This document shows, piece after piece, positions 1 to 12,114 of a DNA stretch of 64,000 nucleotides. The stretch covers positions 2,903,001 to 2,967,000 of the forward strand of contig CM055192.1 of NCBI GenBank assembly GCA_029224185.1, given 5' to 3'. Origin of the DNA: Karalla daura (taxonomy: Eukaryota > Chordata > Actinopteri > Chaetodontiformes > Leiognathidae). Numbering within the stretch: the first letter of the stretch is position 1; every line of letters starts with the position of its first letter. Below the pieces are notes generated by a model. The model was not told the origin of the DNA and ran no database searches. It was given only the letters and a program-made list of their open reading frames with translations. Both the position numbers and the translations under genes were made by a program.

Positions 1-1146
1 AGCCTGGCTCAGGCAGAGCGACACTTATATAGACGTAAGTAACCTGTGCCCTCAGATATGATTCTAGGAAATAGTTCAAACTGGATTAATCAGCAACAAA
101 CATGTATTCCCTTTTGATGTAATTAGGTTATTTGCTTTGAACCCATGACTGATTAGTAAGTATCGAACCAGCAGTTGACACGCACACAAAAAACAATCAC
201 TTCCATTTCTCTGTCCGCAGCCGACGCTGCAACAGGACTGTGACATCCCATGCTGTGTGAACTTCATTTTTACAGCTGTATGGATACTGGATTTAAATTT
301 GTGAAAGCTGGCACAGGCCGGCTCTAAAACCGCTGTGTTGACGCTCTCCATGTAGATGCCGCTGATTAAAGCTGCTGACTGGCGTGTTAAATGCAGAGTA
401 GGCCGCTCGGTCCACGAGCGGTCACGTCTGTTTACTACATGTGCCAAATCTGAGTGTGGTGATTTGAACTCACAGTGCCAATAAAGACTTTTATTTCCTC
501 ATCCGCTCATTCATCACCTCTGTCCCAGTCCTCACTATTCATGAAGGTAGGAGTAAAACGCACCATAAAAATTAATTGAAAATAATATTTCATCTGTGTC
601 TGACTGCAATGCTGGGCGTCTAAATAGTGCGGGTGGCCTTGAGGTAGGACAGGCACGTCTTTGACTTGTTGTGAATGAGCGGTTGGGTAAAATCAATGTG
701 TAGCAGTCTCTCCTGCCCTAGCTACGACCGTCAAGGTGCTCTTGAGTGAGGGTTTCTGACTCGCCCTAGTGGGGCGGCTGACAGGAGACTGTTGTTGCAC
801 CGGGAAACTCCCGGGTGTTGACGCACGTGAAAGCCATGCGGGCTATTTGCCGGAACAAATGTCTCCCTGGGCGAAAAAAACACGTACAGTAAATGCTGCG
901 AACAGCTGGATCTGTGATGTCTGTGTTAGGCATAAATGTGTGAGGAAAGAAGCGAGAGCAGGAGTGTCCTCCTCGCTCTATTAATACACAATGCAAGCTC
1001 AGGAGAGCTGGCCCCGCTGTCAGTGGACATACGCAGCAGGAAGGTTACACAAAGGTTGAGCGTGAAAGTGAAACACCCCCCCCCCCCCCCCCTCCCCACC
1101 CCCACCCTCCGTCTCCACCTGGCCCCCTGCAGCTGCAGAGCCTCAC
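1..1146 (-). other. unc5d intron 15 (partial)
   Basis: This is the start of the intron after exon 15, running off the left edge. I see no death-domain codons and no recognisable transposon. A C17 run at 1076-1092 with more C/G-rich sequence to about 1140 gives G-runs in the transcript right after the donor. The open frames seen here look random. Confidence 0.8.
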
Positions 1147-1311
1147 CTCAGCCACGGCCGTGTAGACCTGCAGAATCTGCTCGTGGCCTTTGACCTGGCG
1201 CACGCTGATTTTGCAGGAGAGCTGGGTGGTGGCAGGGCTGTATCTCTCCAGAGAGAAGGCACAGTGCAGGGGCTGCTGGTTGCTGCACCACACTTGGGGG
1301 AAGGAGAACTC
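1147..1311 (-). CDS. unc5d: unc5d exon 15: end of UPA domain
   Basis: A 165-bp, phase 0-0 exon of 55 codons: EFSFPQVWCSNQQPLHCAFS, LERYSPATTQLSCKISVRQV, KGHEQILQVYTAVAE. VWCSNxQPLHCAFSLERY and KGHEQILQV are near-perfect UNC5D matches. The acceptor is cgccatag before 1311 and the donor GTGAGG after 1147. The gene must continue leftward for at least the linker and death-domain exons (16 and 17 by the human pattern); nothing in 1-1146 resembles them. Just downstream of the donor, the transcript carries a strongly G-rich run (1076-1115). Confidence 0.96.
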
Positions 1312-3144
1312 CTATGGCGGCAGAGGGGAGGGAGAAAGGACGTCAGAGACACGGCACGGCCCACGGCGGAGGCAAATGAGATGCTTTCACGAGGGCCACA
1401 CTCTCCCATGAGCAGCCACTCGCACAAGGACAGATAAAAGGTCAGAGCCGGCTTTGAAGTCACCGGTGCGATCCCATGGCTTGATATACTTATGCACAGA
1501 AACAATTGTTAAGCAGAAAAAGAAGACATCCCGATATCGTTTACAAATACAGCCCGATTCCCTGGCACAGTGGCTCTGAGACAGTAGGCAGCTTGCGGGC
1601 TTGTACTGTAAGCAACATTAGGAGGAATATGGGGAACAGGGAAAAAGATTACCTTTGATGTATAATTAATTTTCAGCGAGCGGGCACATCTGTGGGGAAA
1701 TGTCCTTGACCTCTGCTAGACTCTGTCTCTGCCATATTAGCGTATTAAATGTGACTTCTTAGTGAATAACGCCGCATTAAAAGCGGCGGCCGGTGTGCCT
1801 GCTGATGACTTAACCCTCGTGGCTTTGATCACGCCTGCCCAGCGCAGCCCTCGGCAGCAGATAATGGGAGTCTGGGAGCGCGGGGCTGGAGGAGGGGGAG
1901 TGGTGATGGACGTGGAAAGCTTGGATGCTCTTTAGCACTAAAAGCTGACTTGATGTATGGCAGCGTGCCGGGCTATTATTCTACACCTGCTCCACCAAAG
2001 CAGGTTCGCGGTGACTGCCCGCCTGCCTGTCGTCCCACGGTCCTCATAAATAAAAGCCACGGAGAGGGTGGGCGCCTCTGAAACGCAGAGCTTTCACCCT
2101 TCAGCCTTCAGATCTTTAAGCAACAAGAGAGCACAAAGACCCCAACTGACTGCTGCAGCACGCTGCATCTAATACCGCTCGCATCTGAGCGCTCCAGACA
2201 GAAGAACAGATACAAAGCCAGGATTATGAATCTTACATCACGTCCACATGAAGGGGTTTGAAGTCGGAACCAGGTGATGATTAAGAAAAACCATTTTCAT
2301 CGAGTCAGATTTGCCTTTCGGCAGAAGTGAGACCACTATCAAAGATTATCGTCTGAAGTTTGCTCTCTGAACCCAAGGGAGACATTTCACATCTGATGGC
2401 TTAGCTGCAGTTTGGATTACGTTCAGGTGGAGCTGGACGCTCATAACTGTCAGAGAACAGTCCTGTTCTTGCGCTCCGGTCATTATTTTATCAAGAAAAT
2501 ATCAGCTGCCAAACGGACCACTGTGGAAAGAATTTATACATAACACGTGATAGCAGATGAAACCTTGGTGATGCTGGTACTGTTTGTCACCTGGCCAGTG
2601 TGATCTGCTATTTTCTGCACCCATGAGTTTATAAGTTCAAGGTTTGGTCACTTTTTCATTTCCCATGGCAACCGAGATGGGGAAAACTGTGGAATGCAGT
2701 CAGGGGATCGGTGTGCTCTCGCCTACAGCCAGTCTGCCTCAGGTGAGTCACACCGTGTCATCCATATGGTTCAATTGCATTTTTAATCACCTTTACATAG
2801 ACAGAACATATGGCCCCATCAGCAGATCTGAGACAAATGCAACCCTTAATTTATCAAATGTACAAAAACAAGATTATATGAAATATTTATAATCCGAGCA
2901 ACAAAAAAACTGCCCGCCAGATGGTTTTCACTGCTTTTGTGGTTGACATGTAGTGATCGCTGGTGTAATGGCACAAAGAGGACATTGTCATGCTGTTTAA
3001 CTGATAAATGAATCCTGGGAAGAGCTGTGCAGAAGGCTCTGCAGTAATTAGCGCTTAGCAACAAAATCAGCATCTTGCAGATTAACACTATGAAAAACCA
3101 GCTCTGAATTGGTGTGGCGTCTTTGTAGTCACTGCCATGGTTAC
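1312..3144 (-). other. unc5d intron 14
   Basis: A 1833-bp intron between exons 14 and 15. Both borders are canonical. I recognise no exon, RNA gene or mobile element. A purine-rich gga stretch near 1315-1340 and moderately CpG-rich sequence near 1770-2060 are the only compositional features. Confidence 0.8.
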
Positions 3145-3294
3145 CTGACATGTGGTAAAGGGTTTGATGCTCCACAGGAACTGCGGAACATCCTGGATGG
3201 ACACCTGCAGGCTGAAAGTATTCGCTCGGAAAGGCAACATCTTTGGCTCCTCGAGGAGCTGACCCCCTCTGCTCTTCTCTGCTCCCACCACTCC
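3145..3294 (-). CDS. unc5d: unc5d exon 14: UPA domain
   Basis: A 150-bp, phase 0-0 exon of 50 codons, the same length as I recall for human exon 14. It reads GVVGAEKSRGGQLLEEPKML, PFRANTFSLQVSIQDVPQFL, WSIKPFTTCQ. GGQLLEEPK, NTFSLQxS, and PxFLWxIKPFTxCQ are UNC5D landmarks. The acceptor is gcccccag before 3294 and the donor GTAACC after 3145. The start GVVGAEKSR differs from the EVVSDERHQ I recall in human and is the least conserved part. UPA helps keep the cytoplasmic tail in its closed form and contributes to signalling. Confidence 0.95.
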
Positions 3295-4379
3295 CTGGGG
3301 GCAGAAAGGGGGAGGGGGTTCAAGGAAAAGGGTCAGGGAGAGAAAGGAGGCAAAAGTTAGGAGTAGAGAATTGGAGAAAAAAAAAACCCACGGGAGGGGA
3401 AATAGATAACTGCAAGGGAAAACCTTTCCTGTCCTTTGAAGGTAAACCAGCTTTGCATATCAGCACGGACACCTGTTGCTAATCCTTTCCTCTGTCACAT
3501 CTGCTAATTGACTCATCACAAATATTAACACGGAAGCCAAGAAGTGACGTCCAGCCTCGGCTGAACAAATCACACACACCATGGGCTCACATTAGCATCA
3601 CATTTGCAGCCTCAGCCTGACAGATTGAAGCTTGAGCTTAATGCCGGGCAAATGTGTGCGTCGGGGGCCGGGGCACAGGGGCTGCAAACGTCCATCTCTC
3701 AAATTGAATTTGTGATGATGAAAGAGTACTTTGATTGTCGCTTGCAGGTATTCATCTGTCATCATTGTTCAGTGCCCTGGTGGGATGGTTCTGTGTCTGG
3801 CCTGTCTGTCCTCAGCCATCTCAGTCACAGAGGGAAAAGACTGGGAGCAGGGCTGTGACTAATGCTATGTCACACTGATGGATTCTGACTCCATGTACGC
3901 ATGTGCATGCAAGATGATTATGCATGTCTGCGCATATGCACTTTTAAACGTGTTTGCAGTAAAAACATCATGCCCCAGGCAATGTTGCATGTTGTCAGTG
4001 AAGTGTGACGACAGGCTGCTAGTGGCAAAATGCAGATGATAGATGTTCAGAGGAAAGACATTGCTAACATTGCTCCTCTGCCATGTGCCTCTGCAGTTCA
4101 AGGCATCGAACACACAGCAGCAGGGCAATGCTGGATTACCTTAGTCCCCTCCCCTCTTTATCTTTCCACAAACACTGGAACAAAATTGTAAAAAAAAACA
4201 AAAACATGAACATGTTATGTATGTTAATGTTTTGCCCGCTAAAATTGCATGTTGTCATTTTGGATCTACGATAAGGTTGCCTTATCACTATAGAGTGAAC
4301 AGCTCTCAAGCCAGAGACAGACAGACCTTTCTGTGTGTACCTTCCATGCTTTCCCTGTATTTGTTTTGTTTTTTTTTTC

Positions 4380-4655
4380 TGGCTAGGTTAGGCAGTTTTA
4401 TTTATAAAGCCCATTTCATAACCAGGGGCAATTCAATGTGCTTTACAAAGGCATTAAAACACACTATTTAAAAAACATAAATAAACAAATGGGAGAATTT
4501 GAAAATTATAAAAACAAAACAACATATTCAGTCAACTACCATAACTTTTGCTAAGCCAGACAATCTGACCTATATTAATGATAATATCTAACCTGTATTT
4601 AAATGTGATCACCGTTGAGGCTGATTTCAGTTTTGTTCTGGGCACTCTGCTTTCC
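4380..4655 (+). repeat. degenerate teleost interspersed repeat (TTTATTTATA...GTGCTTTACA type)
   Basis: The segment starts ggcagttttatttataaagc, has a centre like ggggcaattcaatgtgcttt followed by an A-rich stretch, and ends near gttgaggctgatttcag. I recognise this order of motifs from a very common dispersed repeat of teleost genomes whose consensus I cannot name with certainty. It is diverged and non-coding. Confidence 0.6.
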
Positions 4656-4659
4656 CCTC

Positions 4660-4790
4660 CTACAGTTTGAAGTTTGCTCCTCGGTGTGAGCGTGAGACGG
4701 AATGACATGCGTCCCGTGATGGACTGGTGACCTGTGAGCTGGGTCTCCTGAGCTGGAGACAGACACGAATGCTACGCCGTTGGCTGGATG
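4660..4790 (+). repeat. degenerate teleost repeat with 'gatggactggtgacctgt' motif
   Basis: The segment holds gtgatggactggtgacctgt followed by gagctgg and ending near ttggctggatgaa. This matches the tail half of a widespread fish repeat whose consensus contains gatggactggcgacctgtcc and ends in a (GGAT)n-like run. Related diverged copies are at 49140-49400 and, inverted, at 43240-43560. Confidence 0.55.
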
Positions 4791-7415
4791 AAACAGCAGA
4801 GTTCAGGGTGCAGGGATTCCAGGAAAGTCGCCACGCCATTGCGTGGCTGCAGGCTGACACCTCTGTTCAATCTGGGACTTCAGAGAGACAGGCCTTCACT
4901 GCTCTCCCTTGGAAAGAGTGGGCAGTCAGTCACTGAGCTCTCCTGACGGACGCTGTTCCCGGAGCGGGACAGATCAGCGTTGTGCTCACTCAGCCAATTG
5001 GCAGCTAGACAGAACAAACGAGCTGTGAATCTTCATCCTACGTGATCGCCCACCGACCACTATTGTTTGTCGGGACACTTCCTCTTTGTTTCATGTTCAA
5101 CATGATTTAACTAGATTTTATCATTCGCGTTTTCTCTAGCAGGAGCTGGTTCCACTCTGTGCATCTTCTCAACTCATAACACTTCACTTCCACAGTCTGA
5201 GTGTTAAACAAGGATTCTGAGGTATGAGCTGACAATTGAGATCCTAAAAAAAGGCATTTACACTGGATGGTAACATCAGTAAGAAACTAAAATGTGCGTC
5301 TTATTTCAACCTGGAAGCTTATTGTACCAGAGCAACGCTACCTCACAAGTAAAGGGGTAATATTAATCTAAAGCATCATGACTTTGAGAAGTTTGTCTTG
5401 TTGGAGATTGCTTTTAAAGGAGACACGGTGCTGGCAGTAACGGAAGAAAGCCAATCGCCTCCTGGGTCTGGGCTGAAGTAAAAGCCTCCCTCACACAAGT
5501 GTTTGGGTTGCATCACGCTTGCTGTTGATCTGGAATCCGGTCTGTGAGCTTGGAAAACACACAGCATAGATGTTGCGCTAACAGACAGGAGCCCAAGGGA
5601 CGCGCAAAAATTCTGGCATCTGCTCGGCACACTGGGAATTCATAAACCAAATCCAGAATGCATTTTAAAGCCAGCTGCCACTGACGGCTGCAACATGACA
5701 GAGAGGCGGCGGGGAGGCAGAGGCAGTCACGGGGCCTGCGGTGCTACGCTCACTTCGCCTCAGCTCCTCTGCTTTTTGAGTCTCTCCCGGGAGAGCCGGG
5801 AGCTTGATTTCCCAGATGTACACTGATGAAATCTCAGCGCTTCAAAACCCTATAGGTTGTTGAAGGATAATCAAATCAAACAATAAAAAAAAAAGAATGA
5901 TTGGTTAAGAAGTGAATGGCAGTAATTACAGTATGGTAGTCTTTGTCTCAGCCTAGTAGCACCTCTGGAAGAGCTCCCACCATCAGCCCCGCAGTATTGT
6001 CTCACAGTGGTTATGAGTCTGCAATCACTCACACGGCTTAACTGGCAGACAGCACACGCTGAGGTCCCTGCTGCCTCCAACAACCACACACACACAAACA
6101 CTTTGAAACTAGGTCATGGCCCATGATATGTACGACTTCCAAATAGAGCGGGGATTGCTGAAGTGGACTTGTGCATCCTCACATTTGTATAAAGAGGTCA
6201 GAGAGAGCCAAAGTTGTGATGCACAGTTGTAGAAAGAGTGCTGAATTTGCCAATTTGAATTCTGCGCCGTCGTTGGATACGAACGAGAAAATGTTCGCTT
6301 CTCAATCTAAACAACAGCAACTAAAAACACACACACACACAATAGTGAGACTGCCACTCCTCAGCCACCAGTAGATCAAGACGAGACCCGATCACCTCCG
6401 CTGAGGAATCCAGTTTATTTAACGGGTCAGAAAAACACATTTTCCTCCCAAATCTCCAGTGACATCCTGCCAAGTGGATAGTTTTCTTTTGAATTGCTCA
6501 CATTTTGAGATATTTGCCTCTGAGATTTCCGCCTTCATCCCAACAGGAAGCAGATGAATAGAACTTAATTTGTGGCACTCACAACATTGAGAAACCGCAT
6601 TCACAAGTCTAAGTGAGTGTCTTTTGAGAAATAATGTCCCACTTAGTCTCTAATCCACAAACCTCATTAAGAGTTTTCTTAGGCCTAAGACATAGTCCCT
6701 CTGAGGACTTGACAGCGTATTCTGTGGACTTCCCTGAGTAACAAAGATACTGGAGCAAGACACTGCTGACACTCATTCATTTGGGTTTGTGTTTGTGGCA
6801 GCCTGACTAATGTCAGTCCAACATTTATTCTGTTTTCATCAGCCACTAACAGAGGAGAACATCAGCTTTGTTTGGGAGGGGGGAGTGCTGCTAATGTGCA
6901 TTAACTTCTTATTAACTGTCTGTCTGCTGTGTGGCCAGAGCACAGTGCAGTGGCTGATAAGAGAAACAGCTACCTGCCACTAGAATAATAACAAGTGAAG
7001 CGGAACATACAATTAACTGCACATATTAGTATACATACTTGTAACGGTAAAATTTAAAACACAATGCTTGTGTAATATCAGAGAATTGCCACTAATTTAC
7101 AGGGACAACTTATTACAAAATGCTGCCTAATAGTAGGAATAATTCCCATAGAGTTCACCACTTGAGCTTCAAGTGTTAGAGAAGGTGCAAGCTAACTACT
7201 GTGTTTGATAATTGATAGGTTGAACCTGATTCCTTATCTGTGAATATTCATTGGTATGTACAGATTTTTCTTTACATTCCACCCCAGTTTTTGAGAAATA
7301 CTCTTTTGTCCTTCATACAGGAATAGAGATTCTGTCTCTGTCTCACTTAGACTTAACTCAGAGTAGCCAAAACATTAGCTCAAGAAGTCATTATTTCAAA
7401 TGCCTGATTCCCCAC

Positions 7416-7643
7416 CTGAAAGGCATGTGGAGTGTCGTCCACACAGTACACCCGCAGGCCGTAGCTCATGGAGCCGGCCTCCATGCTTCCGAACACAGCC
7501 AGCTTCAGCCTTTTGACAGCAGCCTGCGTCAGGGGCTCGCCCACCAGGGCGTACGAGCCCGGCTGGTCCAGCAGCAGGTGGCAGCTCGACGAGTCCAGCA
7601 GGCAGTAGCAGGAAGTGGACTCCTCCTCCACCGACATTACCTC
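7416..7643 (-). CDS. unc5d: unc5d exon 13: end of ZU5 and start of UPA
   Basis: A 228-bp, phase 0-0 exon of 76 codons: EVMSVEEESTSCYCLLDSSS, CHLLLDQPGSYALVGEPLTQ, AAVKRLKLAVFGSMEAGSM, SYGLRVYCVDDTPHAFQ. STSCYCLLD, YALxGEP, AVKxLKxAVFG and LRVYCVDxTPxAFQ are conserved UNC5D blocks. LRVYC marks the opening strands of the UPA domain, which bridges ZU5 and the death domain. The acceptor is tttttgcag before 7643 and the donor GTGGGG after 7416. No frame disruption is visible. Confidence 0.96.
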
Positions 7644-7914
7644 CTGCAAAAAGAAAAGACGCACGCAGTTGGCATATGCCTCAATTTAGCAGTGATGCTT
7701 GAAAATATTCAGTTAAGGGGTAATTGATTATTATCTTTTTGACATACTTATTCTTGTTCCGCCATTGTTTTTCATATCCTTTATGTTGCAGAAAAGTTTC
7801 AAAGTTTTGTTTTCAAAACCCTAACTAAAAATTTGAAAATGATACTACTCTGGTTTCCTGCAGTCAAAAAGAAAAGTTCCTAAGTTGCCAGGTTTGAAAC
7901 CCTCCATGCATGGG

Positions 7915-8025
7915 GTGAGCTGAGGCAGTTCACCCCAATTGTTCCCAAGCAGCTACAGTAGCTGAATTTACAAAGGGAACCTCCCCAAAGATTCAATAAA
8001 GAATTTATGCTGTTCTATTCTATGT
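7915..8025 (+). repeat. 3'-terminal fragment of a fish non-LTR-type repeat
   Basis: The stretch ends with ccaaagattcaataaagaat followed by a ttctattctat tail. This resembles the end of many fish LINE or SINE copies, which finish with a gggat(t/c)aataaagt block and a short simple-repeat tail. It is short and diverged, so the family is not assigned. Confidence 0.4.
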
Positions 8026-9619
8026 GCGCTAAAGAGAAGCATATCCTCACAGATTTGTTCACCCATGACCTCCAAAGTTATTTCTAAGTAATATTCATTA
8101 CCATCATATGTATTCTGGAGCAAACTCTTTATTTTAAGCCTATTGGCTCATGACATGACATCTGAGCCTCATGCAATAGCCAAAAACATCACAATCACAT
8201 ATTCAAATTTGTAATTCAAGCATAATTAACCAGAAGTACCTCAACCCACCAGTTAAAAATCACACTGTATGAATAACAGAGACACTGTGAATGACCTGCC
8301 ATTGCCAGAAATAACCAAACTTTTCTGAGCAGAAAAAATACAACCGATGGGGGCTTCTAAGGCAAAGACAGTCAAAGCAGCGCACAGAGCTGAGCCACTG
8401 GCAGAGCAGCGCATTCATGAGTTATAAAGATATCAAGACTGTGGAAATTAACGTCTGCGTATGGTTGAATGTATTATGGACGGAGATCTGGCACACTGTT
8501 GCTGTTTTAAATCACAAAGCAAACCCACACATAGACTGTAAGCAGACCCCTGAGAATGTGGAAAACCATTGTCTCGATGAGTGATGGTGATGTACATAGC
8601 AGAACACAAAATAGTCATTATGGACTACAGAGAGTGTTTTATTTATGAGATGACAAAAGCAAGCAGGCTGCATTTGATTTGCATTTGTTTATCCTGCCTT
8701 TACTGCATAAAGACAGTTGAAGACAGAAGGGGGCAGGATGACATGTAGGAAAGGACTCACAATGGTATCAGACCCAGTCTGAGTTCAGTTCAAGTGAGCA
8801 CATATGTTACCTGTCTACAAGTTGATCCTATAGCGCCCTCTTTCCAACTACTGACTGCGTAGCAAAAGCTTCTTCTGCTACTGCTGAATATACACATGCT
8901 CTGATTTCTTTTGTAAACTCTCACTAGAGGGCTGAACTAATCTGTGGTTTGACATATCCACCAACAAGTGGAGTATTTCAACCTTTTCAAGCTAAATTTG
9001 CTAAAGGTTACAGTGAGCAGCTGTGTACATGCCCCATAATATCCTCCTTTCCATTTCATTTATCCATTTTAGGGGTCCTATAGGAAGTTAGTTAGCTAAC
9101 AAATTTACGTAAAAATGAAATTTAGTTTTTTTGCTACAGCACCTCAGTCTAAACTACTACAGTTTAGTGCCTGCCGCTGCATCCTAAAAATACTGCCTTG
9201 ATTGATCATCTGGCAGAGGCCTGGGCAGGGAACATGGTTTTGCATCTATGGCCATGCTGTGGGCATAGCCGAAGGCACTGCAGTCTTATGAAAGCCCTGA
9301 CACTTTGTTTAAGGGCACATTTTCAGAGTTCAGCATGAGTGTGTTTTTCAGCCAATTGAGCATTTTGATCGGACCTCCAGGGGACTCATAGGCTCGTATT
9401 AAAAATTTAAAGTAACTCTTCTGATGTTTTGTGAGACAAACTTGTTGCTAGTGATTGAAAGATTAGCCTACAAATTTGTTCCATTAGCAAGTAGTTGCCT
9501 CTTGAAATGCAGTAATGGACATGTAGAGATAAATATGCCCCTTACACCACACATATTATCATTAATGGCTATCGTCTCTCCCACTCTTTATCTCCCTATC
9601 TTTCTGCCCCATCGTAATC

Positions 9620-10415
9620 TTAAGGAATTTTACCAGGATCCATCCTAGGTGCCATCCTTTTGCCTACGCACATTCCGACCCTTCCAAAATAAAACATGTC
9701 CTTCCACTGATAAGCTGATGACACACAGCTCTCCACTTAAAACCAAAGAGCAGTCTCATCTTGTCAGACTCGAGCAGCCTTGAGGACATGAAGCACAAAG
9801 GGTGGGAAGGCACAAAGCTTCTTACAGCTAGACTAAGGCCAATTTGAGGTTGTGCTATTTGGCTTCTTGGTTCCATCACAGTCATTTCCTGCATGTCCAA
9901 ACTTGTCAGACCCTATGTAGTAAACCTTGGTGTGTGATTTTGATTTTCTTTTTCTGATGAGCAGGAAAAGGTAGCAGTAAAAAAGACTTTGTGGCGCACC
10001 CAGAATTCCTCTGTCAAAGATTTTGAAAGAGTCATCCATGTTTTTATCACTTTCTGCTTGGACTACTTCACTGCCATTGATTCTGGGATTAATAAATTGT
10101 CCCTGTCTTGGCTGCGACTGCAGCCAGCTGACTGACAAGAGCCCAGAGGAGAGAGATAGGTTACACCTGCTCTCATCTATTCCCTTTTCTCCACCACTGG
10201 CTGCCACTTAAGTTTTAGAATTGATTTCAAAGTTCCCCTGCTATATGGGCTGACCCCCTCCTAAATCCCGGACCCTCTAACCTGTCATTCTACCTCCAGG
10301 TCCCTCAGGTCAGCTCATTTGCGGCTGCCTGTGGGGCCATGACCTAAACCGAAGCTCAGCAATCAACAGGCCCCTCCTGCTGCAGTCACTAGACAGTGGA
10401 GCGGCATCCTGTTCC
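9620..10415 (+). mobile_element. decayed CR1/L2-like LINE fragment (reverse transcriptase, C-terminal half)
   Basis: With several frameshifts and stops, conceptual fragments on the plus strand read GSILGAILL, ADDTQLS, EVVLFG, VVNLGV, then DFERVIHVFITFCLDY, SLSWLRLQPAD, and FRIDFKVPLLYGLTP, followed by a RSLRSAHLRLP-like end. Their order matches the fish non-LTR reverse transcriptase: the GSxLGPLLF block, the catalytic-type ADDTQ motif, the conserved LDYCN segment, and the RIDFKVLLL...LAP block. The element is truncated at the 5' end, cannot be active, and lies antisense to unc5d in intron 12. Clade assignment (L2 versus CR1/Rex1) is uncertain. Confidence 0.75.
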
Positions 10416-12089
10416 TTCTGTTCACGATGCACTCATGCATGCACATAGAGACATATTGGAAGACATATTAACATATTGCACTTTTTGGTCCTTTCATTTG
10501 ATTTGTTGACAATTGGAGAAACAAAGAATAATGCCACCCTTATTCCGCCATGCTCAAGAGAATGTAACAGTGCCAAAGTACAAAGTGCACTCAGAGCAAT
10601 GTTACAGCTCAGTGAATCATGAATTATCTTGACCAGCTTGGTGTCTGACCAGAATTGTAACACAACTCATCAGGGAGGAAAACTTACAAAAACAGTGTGA
10701 AGCCAAACACACACAATAGACAGGGCCAGTTCATTTTCTGCTAATACAGTTTTTCGACTCATACATTACAATGAGCTAGTGTATCGCTCAATGAGATGCA
10801 ACATAAAGGGAGAAGTGCTGGCACTCTGTTCGGCTACATTCATGTCAGGTGCGAGGAGCCCTTCTGTGAATACTTTATGTTTATGCATTTTGTACTTGTG
10901 CTTTCGCATTCTCATAAGCACAACTTAACACGCTGCAAGATGGTACTGAATAATAATATAGCGTGGCTGAGAGTGCTGTGGAGACTTCTTCAGGCAGTGT
11001 GTATTTTAATGACAGCTGTAATAAGGGTATTTTAATGGCACTGTGCATTTGCAGGTATTATGCATCTTTAAAAACCTTCTGCCTTTCTCTCCCTGCATCT
11101 CTCTTCAGGTAAGACCTCAATGTTAAGTCATTATTTCTAACTGAAAAGCTCTAAGGATCTCTGCGCCCTTTTAATATTAGAGCAAAATCTCAAAGCCACC
11201 TGAACCTCGAATTTATTCATATTCCCGTCCTGTCTCATTTCCCTCCTCTCTCACATTCTTGCTTCTCAAGAAATTGCCTTTTCACAAAATAGCAAACTTA
11301 GATCGCTTGGAAAAAGCAAGGCTAGCTGTCCCTAAACTCGAAGGAGGAAGAAGCTATACAACAACTGACACAAAGTGACACATCTGCAAGAAACAACGCT
11401 GATTGACTGATTTGAAGAAAGCTGACATGGTTTCTGATATACATCTTAGTCAAACCCACAAAACCGGGTGTGGAGTAACACATGACTGGTTAACCTGAAA
11501 CGTCTACTCTAAGAAGACTCAGATGTACGATGTGTAGACAGCCCCTGCCCAGTTAAATCAGATCACTGTAAACCTATTCATTATCAGCCAAACATGCAGC
11601 ATGTTTTAAAATAACAATAATAAGGAATCACATTTATAAAACTCAGCCATACATGTAAGGTATAATTTACACATCAAATTTCAATTTTAAAGAGCTTTTT
11701 TTAAAGCCTTTTCCTTTTTATGTTACAAAAAATAACAATTTCAGTTTCAACAATTGGTCAGGTAGCCCTTTTCAGACATTCATTTCTTTTAATCAAGCCA
11801 TCTTTTGAGCAGCATATCTGTATTTTTCTTTTTCCTTTGGCGGGAGGAATGGCCTTGTTTTAGCTGAGACTTTACTCTTGGCCTCGGATGCGGCAGCTGA
11901 ATAGCAGATTGAGACTTCAAACCGCTCAAGCAAAATGGAAAATTGAACAAATGCACATTTCCATGACAACTCCATTAGCTGAAGATGATGCTCTGATGTG
12001 ATGAGTGGCTCCAGAGTATTAAAAGGTTGCTTTTGTATTTATCATGCTTCACTCTTGACTTGACTTGAATGACTTTCTCAAAGTTAAGA

Positions 12090-12114
12090 CGAAAAAGAAA
12101 AAGAAAAAGAAAAA
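12090..12114 (+). repeat. (AAAAAG)n short tandem repeat
   Basis: About four units of gaaaaa run in tandem within intron 12; on the transcribed strand this is a pyrimidine tract. Confidence 0.85.

Larger units (their letters stand above)
3295..7415 (-). other. unc5d intron 13
   Basis: A 4121-bp intron. It contains two degenerate teleost interspersed repeats (4380-4655 and 4660-4790, listed separately) and short A-runs. The rest, including 4800-7400, shows nothing I can name. Confidence 0.8.

Noticed and set aside
1..1146. Search for exon 16 and the death domain
   Set aside because: No matching codons on the minus strand; the gene continues to the left of the window.
7251..7727. Plus-strand 158-codon open frame across exon 13
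   Set aside because: It is the antisense shadow of unc5d exon 13, whose minus-strand translation matches UNC5D block by block with correct splice sites.
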